A stretch of 64,000 nt of DNA, from contig NZ_BMSY01000008.1 in assembly GCF_014649395.1 (NCBI RefSeq), positions 369,354 through 433,353 on the forward strand, in the 5' to 3' direction. A program made the position numbers and the translations under genes. This stretch comes from Streptomyces aureoverticillatus (GTDB lineage Bacteria > Actinomycetota > Actinomycetes > Streptomycetales > Streptomycetaceae). The notes beneath the pieces are model-generated. The model was given only the letters and a program-made list of their open reading frames with translations. It made no database searches and had not been told where the DNA came from. Positions 60,696 to 64,000 of the stretch are shown here, piece after piece. The first letter of the stretch is position 1, and each line of letters begins with the position of its first letter.

Positions 60696-61312
60696 GCGGT
60701 CGGTATTCGCTTCACGATCCGCACGATCACACCCCCCTCGGTGAAGAACACTTCCAGTGCGCGCCAGGCCCCTCCGGCTGGCGCTATGTCGCCCAGCGCA
60801 CCACCCCCTCGGGCGACCACTCGGGCTCCGTCGACCTGACCCTCGACGAACTCGGCCGCCCCATCCGTCTCGAACTGCACGCCTCCGGCTGGCAGGTGCG
60901 CGCCGCCGCCCTGGACGGCGTCACCTGGGTGCGCTCCGACCCCTCCGGCGCGCACGCCACCGAGAACAACGCTCCCGCTCACGCGTTCACCGGCACATCC
61001 CCCGCTTTCCTCATCGCCACCGCCCGGCTGCTGCGGCTCGCCCCCGCTTCCCCCGCGACCCGCGTCCGCCTGGTCGCCTTCACGGACCCGGTCCTCGCCC
61101 CCCGCACCCTCGACCAGTCCTGGGCCCTGCTGAAAAGAGAAGCACACGCCACTGACAACGGCCCTCTGACCGTGGACGAATACCAGGTCACAGCCCTGGA
61201 CACGGGCGAGCAGCACGCCGTCCACATCACCGGCGACGTGGTCCTCGCGGCGCCCGGCATCGAGCTCGAGAACCTCGAGTCGCCGCCGTCGACGTTCGGC
61301 TCGGGCGAGTGA
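60689..61312 (+). CDS. Hypothetical protein (207 residues)
   Basis: I do not recognise this protein. It is soluble, without a signal peptide or membrane span. The first half alternates strands in the style of a lipid- or ligand-binding beta barrel (WRYVAQRTTPSGDHSGSVDL, GRPIRLELHASGWQVRAAA). The second half reads VRLVAFTDPVLAPRTLDQSW and ends acidic. The pattern of Trp, Arg and Leu on alternating strands recalls small calycin-like or glycolipid-binding proteins, but this is only an impression. The ATG has AAGGA nine bases upstream, in the last of three tandem repeats of that segment. Codon use is normal for the genome, so it is a real gene. Confidence 0.75.
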   Translation: MPRGRYSLHDPHDHTPLGEEHFQCAPGPSGWRYVAQRTTPSGDHSGSVDLTLDELGRPIRLELHASGWQVRAAALDGVTWVRSDPSGAHATENNAPAHAFTGTSPAFLIATARLLRLAPASPATRVRLVAFTDPVLAPRTLDQSWALLKREAHATDNGPLTVDEYQVTALDTGEQHAVHITGDVVLAAPGIELENLESPPSTFGSGE

Positions 61313-61330
61313 GGACGGCTGAGAACGGCT

Positions 61331-61380
61331 GAGGACGGCGGAGTAGAGGGCGACCGAGGACGGCGGAGTCGAGGGCGGCT
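61331..61380. repeat. Short tandem repeat, 25-base period
   Basis: GAGGACGGCGGAGTAGAGGG (61331) and GAGGACGGCGGAGTCGAGGG (61356) are near-identical. Shorter GGCTGAG(A/G)ACGG pieces precede them. They fill the gap between the convergent hypothetical and RDD genes. Confidence 0.65.
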
Positions 61381-61424
61381 GAGGGGTCTGCGCCCATGCG
61401 GCTCACGCGGCGGGCAGGCGCGGC

Positions 61425-62435
61425 TTACGCCGGGGGTACGAATCCCGTCGTGGGCCGAGGCCGAGTGGGTTCCTCGGATGCGGGTGCGGGTGCGGGTGCG
61501 GGTGCCGGTGCTGCGGGCGAGGGAGTGGGAGCCGGTGGCGTGGGAGCCGCGGGGACGGGCGTGCCGGGCCCGGGGGAGGGCTGGGGCGGCTGTGGCACAG
61601 GTGTGTCCGCTGCGGCCGGTGTGACCGGTGGGGCCGAAGAGCCAGGCGCGAATGGCGCACCCGGAGCGTTCGGCGCCCCCGCTCCCTGCCCCCCGAACGC
61701 CCGCCGCACCTCACGTGCCTGCCGCTCGTGCACGACAGCGGCGAGGAACGCCGCCGGAGGCACGCCCTCCGGGGCCGGAGCCCCGGTCCGCGCCACGAGA
61801 TCGGCCGCGAGCCGCTCCGCCATGGCCCAGCCGACCTGCGGATCCAGCTGCCCCATCCGTGTCAGGTACTGCCGGACGGCCAGCCACAGCCCGTCCGGCA
61901 CCGAGGACAGGTCCAGCTCCGCGAACCGTCCCGCGAGCCACGGCGGCGGGGCGGGCACGTACTCCATACGCCCCGTCGGCACCCGCTCCCGCACCACGAG
62001 CGTCCCCGCGAACACGTCCCCGAGCCGCCGCCCGCGCGCCGACACCAGCGACGCGATGCACGCGACGACCCCGAACGTCAGCAGAATCTCGACGACCCCG
62101 ACCGCCCCGCGCACCAGCGCGTGCCGGAACCGGATCGGCCCGCCGTCGTCCCGCACCACCCGCAGCCCACAGGCCAGCTTCCCGAGCGACCGCCCGTGGC
62201 TGAGCGTCTCCACCGCGATCGGCACCCCGACGAGTACGAGCACGAACGTGCCCACCGCGATCGCGGCGACCGCCGCGTCGTCGAGCGAGCCGGCCGCCGC
62301 CAGCAGCCCCAACGTCACCGCCAGATAGACCGACCAGGCCACCACCATGTCGACCAGCACGGCCAGCGCACGGCTCGGCAGCTTCGCGGGACGCAGTTCC
62401 AGCGCCACCGCCTCGCCCGTCACCAGCTCACTCAC
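61425..62435 (-). CDS. RDD-family membrane protein
   Basis: The 336-residue protein has the RDD domain (about 15-150) with three spans and the motifs PSRALAVLVDMVVAW, SHGRSLGKLACGLRVVRDDGG and RGRRLGDVFAGTLVVRE. A soluble region follows (about 155-250, with GLWLAVRQYLTRMGQLDPQVGWAMAERL), then a Pro/Ala/Gly-rich tail of about 80 residues with repeated PAPAPAP. RDD proteins include sodium-proton antiporters and proteins of unknown role. The GTG start (VSELVTGEAVALEL) has GGAAGGG ten bases upstream. It is divergent from the SpoIIM-like gene; the pair is conserved in actinobacteria, as I recall. Confidence 0.85.
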   Translation of the reverse strand: MSELVTGEAVALELRPAKLPSRALAVLVDMVVAWSVYLAVTLGLLAAAGSLDDAAVAAIAVGTFVLVLVGVPIAVETLSHGRSLGKLACGLRVVRDDGGPIRFRHALVRGAVGVVEILLTFGVVACIASLVSARGRRLGDVFAGTLVVRERVPTGRMEYVPAPPPWLAGRFAELDLSSVPDGLWLAVRQYLTRMGQLDPQVGWAMAERLAADLVARTGAPAPEGVPPAAFLAAVVHERQAREVRRAFGGQGAGAPNAPGAPFAPGSSAPPVTPAAADTPVPQPPQPSPGPGTPVPAAPTPPAPTPSPAAPAPAPAPAPASEEPTRPRPTTGFVPPA

Positions 62436-62573
62436 GCCTGCCGCCCTTCCCGTCGCCGCCCCTGAACCGACAGTCTGCCAAGCTGACAATGGATCGCGCC
62501 GCCGTAGTCGCTGTAGCAGCCTCAGTCCTTAGTCGCAGTACGCAGTACGAGAAGCCGAGGAGCAGCCAACCCG

Positions 62574-63581
62574 ATGGACCTCGACGTCTTCGTGTCCGCC
62601 CACCGGGCCGAGTGGGACCGCCTGGACACCCTGCTGCGCCGCCAGCGCCGCCTCACCGGCCCCGAGGCAGACGAACTCGTCGTCCTCTACCAGCGCACGG
62701 CCACACACCTCTCCTTGATCCAGTCCAGCGCCCCGGACCCCCAGCTGACCGGCCGCCTCACTCAACTGGTGGCCCGCGCGCGTAGTGCCGTGACAGGCAC
62801 GCGCCGCGCCTCCTGGAGAGACGCCACCCGCTTCCTGACACACGGTTTCCCCGCGGCGGTCTACCGCTCCCGCCACTGGTGGGTACCCACAGCGCTGCTC
62901 TCCACCGCCCTGGCGGCCGTACTCGGCTGGTGGATAGGCACCCACCCCGAAGTCCAGTCCTCCATAGCCGCGCCGTCCGAACTGCGTGAACTCACGCGCC
63001 CCGGGGGCGAGTACGAGACGTACTACTCCAGCCATCCGGCGGCCTCCTTCGCGGCCCAGGTATGGACGAACAACGCGCAAGCAGCGGCCATGTGCCTGGT
63101 CCTGGGCGCCTTCCTGTGTCTCCCCGTCGTCTGGATCCTCTTCCAGAACATGCTCAACCTCGGCGTCGGCATCGGCCTGATGTCCTCTGCGGACCGCCTC
63201 GACACCTTCCTGGGCCTCATACTCCCGCACGGTCTCCTGGAGCTGACCGCTGTCTTCGTAGCCGCCGGCACCGGCCTCCGACTCGGCTGGACCCTCATAG
63301 ACCCGGGCCCCCGCACCCGCCGCACAGCCATGGCCGAAGAAGGCCGAGCAGCTTTGGGCATGGCCATCGGCCTCGCCCTGGTCCTCCTGATCTCCGGCGC
63401 CATAGAAGGCTTCGTCACCCCCTCCGGTCTCCCCACCTGGGGTCGCATCGGCATAGGCATCGCCGCCGAGCTGGCGTTCCTCGCGTACGTCTACGTCCTC
63501 GGCGGCCGGGCCGCGCGCGCGGGCGAGACGGGTGACGTGGACGAGGCCGAGCGGAGCGCCGCGGTGCCCACCGCGGCGTGA
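62574..63581 (+). CDS. Stage II sporulation protein M-like membrane protein
   Basis: The 335-residue protein has a cytoplasmic N-terminal helix region (MDLDVFVSAHRAEWDRLDTLLRRQ) and five membrane spans in the SpoIIM arrangement, including NNAQAAAMCLVLGAFLCLP and LGLILPHGLLELTAVFVAAGTGLRLGW. In Bacillus SpoIIM acts with SpoIIP and SpoIID in engulfment; in Streptomyces, which lacks engulfment, its job is unknown and it always pairs with an RDD protein. The ATG has GAGGAG eleven bases upstream. It is the last protein gene before the rRNA promoter. Confidence 0.88.
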   Translation: MDLDVFVSAHRAEWDRLDTLLRRQRRLTGPEADELVVLYQRTATHLSLIQSSAPDPQLTGRLTQLVARARSAVTGTRRASWRDATRFLTHGFPAAVYRSRHWWVPTALLSTALAAVLGWWIGTHPEVQSSIAAPSELRELTRPGGEYETYYSSHPAASFAAQVWTNNAQAAAMCLVLGAFLCLPVVWILFQNMLNLGVGIGLMSSADRLDTFLGLILPHGLLELTAVFVAAGTGLRLGWTLIDPGPRTRRTAMAEEGRAALGMAIGLALVLLISGAIEGFVTPSGLPTWGRIGIGIAAELAFLAYVYVLGGRAARAGETGDVDEAERSAAVPTAA

Positions 63582-63634
63582 TGTGCGCACGGGGCATCTG
63601 ACCTGCTAGTCTCCTCGTCGCCCCGGAAAAGTCA

Positions 63635-63663
63635 TTGACATGACAGGACTGGGGAGGTAGATT
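63635..63663 (+). promoter_or_regulatory. rRNA operon promoter
   Basis: TTGACA (63635-63640), 17 bases, TAGATT (63658-63663): a perfect -35 box, ideal spacing and a strong -10 box. This is one of the best vegetative promoters in the window, as expected for an rrn operon. A further -10-like TAGGGT at 63885-63890 may mark a second promoter; Streptomyces rrn operons have several. Confidence 0.85.
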
Positions 63664-64000
63664 CAAACAGTTGCCTAGAGCTGGACAGCTCCAGCGGCGG
63701 CAGTTAGTATCTGCCTGCTTCTTGAATTTCATTAACCGAGAAGCCACCCCGATCATTCGGAATGTTGAGCCGGTAAGACCGGCCGAAAACTTCTGATAAA
63801 GTCGGATCAGCCGAAAGGCAAAGGCCCTCCAACGGCCACCGGAAATGAAATCCGAACCGGGAACGGAACGGAAAACGGATCTGGTAGGGTTGGAAACACG
63901 AAATACCGAAGGGAAGCGCCCGGAGGAAAGCCCGAGAGGGTGAGTACAAAGGAAGCGTCCGTTCCTTGAGAACTCAACAGCGTGCCAAAAGTCAACGCCA
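63664..64000 (+). other. rRNA operon leader (16S gene expected just beyond the window)
   Basis: This stretch is noticeably richer in A and T than anything else here and has no reading frame. It contains the rrn-leader landmarks of Streptomyces: CTTCTGATAAAGTCGG, a GCCGGTAAGACCGGC hairpin (about 63769-63783) and the conserved ending GTTCCTTGAGAACTCAACAG (63960-63979), which in actinobacteria normally lies some tens to a few hundred bases upstream of mature 16S rRNA. No part of the 16S sequence itself is in the window. Confidence 0.85.

Overview
The window is chromosomal DNA from a Streptomyces. The base composition is very GC-rich and nearly every third codon position is G or C. Reading frames are long, start codons are often GTG or TTG, and the gene set is typical of the genus: whiB, a large LytR-CpsA-Psr (LCP) family, F420 genes, sahH and class E sortase substrates. 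From memory, the order (SigI-type sigma factor, partner-switch genes, purK-purE, renal-type dipeptidase, UDP-glucose dehydrogenase, LCP genes, whiB, manB, manA, sahH, rRNA operon) matches the SCO3019 to SCO3068 part of S. coelicolor read in reverse. No tRNA, insertion sequence, prophage or CRISPR was seen.

Layout. 0-1.7 kb: the N-terminus of a probable sigma factor facing a STAS antagonist and an anti-sigma kinase. 1.9-6.3 kb: four co-directional genes for secreted or membrane-anchored surface proteins, two with sortase signals. 6.3-12.6 kb: a secreted hydrolase, a POT peptide transporter, a two-component system split by a repeat island, and a GtrA protein. 12.8-18 kb: purK-purE-dipeptidase, an alpha/beta hydrolase and an acyl-CoA dehydrogenase. 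18.3-24.1 kb: UDP-glucose dehydrogenase, a CGNR regulator, a VOC protein, a dipeptidase relative that has lost its metal ligands, the first LCP protein and a thioesterase. 24.2-36.2 kb: four more LCP proteins with a glycosyltransferase, a peptidoglycan-recognition amidase and a sugar nucleotidyltransferase. 36.6-41.2 kb: a DNA glycosylase and a minus-strand unit of cysteine dioxygenase, fbiA and fbiB, preceded by a short open frame rich in cysteine codons. 41.5-48.7 kb: whiB, a giant membrane glycosyltransferase and conserved hypotheticals. 48.8-56.3 kb: lactate permease, phosphomannomutase, a Trm112-like protein, an SIS protein, mannose-6-phosphate isomerase and a cation exporter. 56.4-63.6 kb: a fructose PTS permease, SahH, a hypothetical, an RDD protein and a SpoIIM-like protein. 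63.6-64 kb: promoter and leader of an rRNA operon whose 16S gene should begin just past the right edge.

Together the genes concern the cell envelope and development. ManA, ManB and the nucleotidyltransferase would supply GDP-mannose, the dehydrogenase UDP-glucuronate, and the glycosyltransferases and five LCP proteins would build and attach glycopolymers. WhiB and the SigI switch would tie this to differentiation and stress. The most novel-looking items are the cysteine-rich short frame ahead of cysteine dioxygenase and F420 genes, the dead dipeptidase paralogue, the sortase-anchored surface operon, and several repeat families, one of which has become part of a coding sequence.
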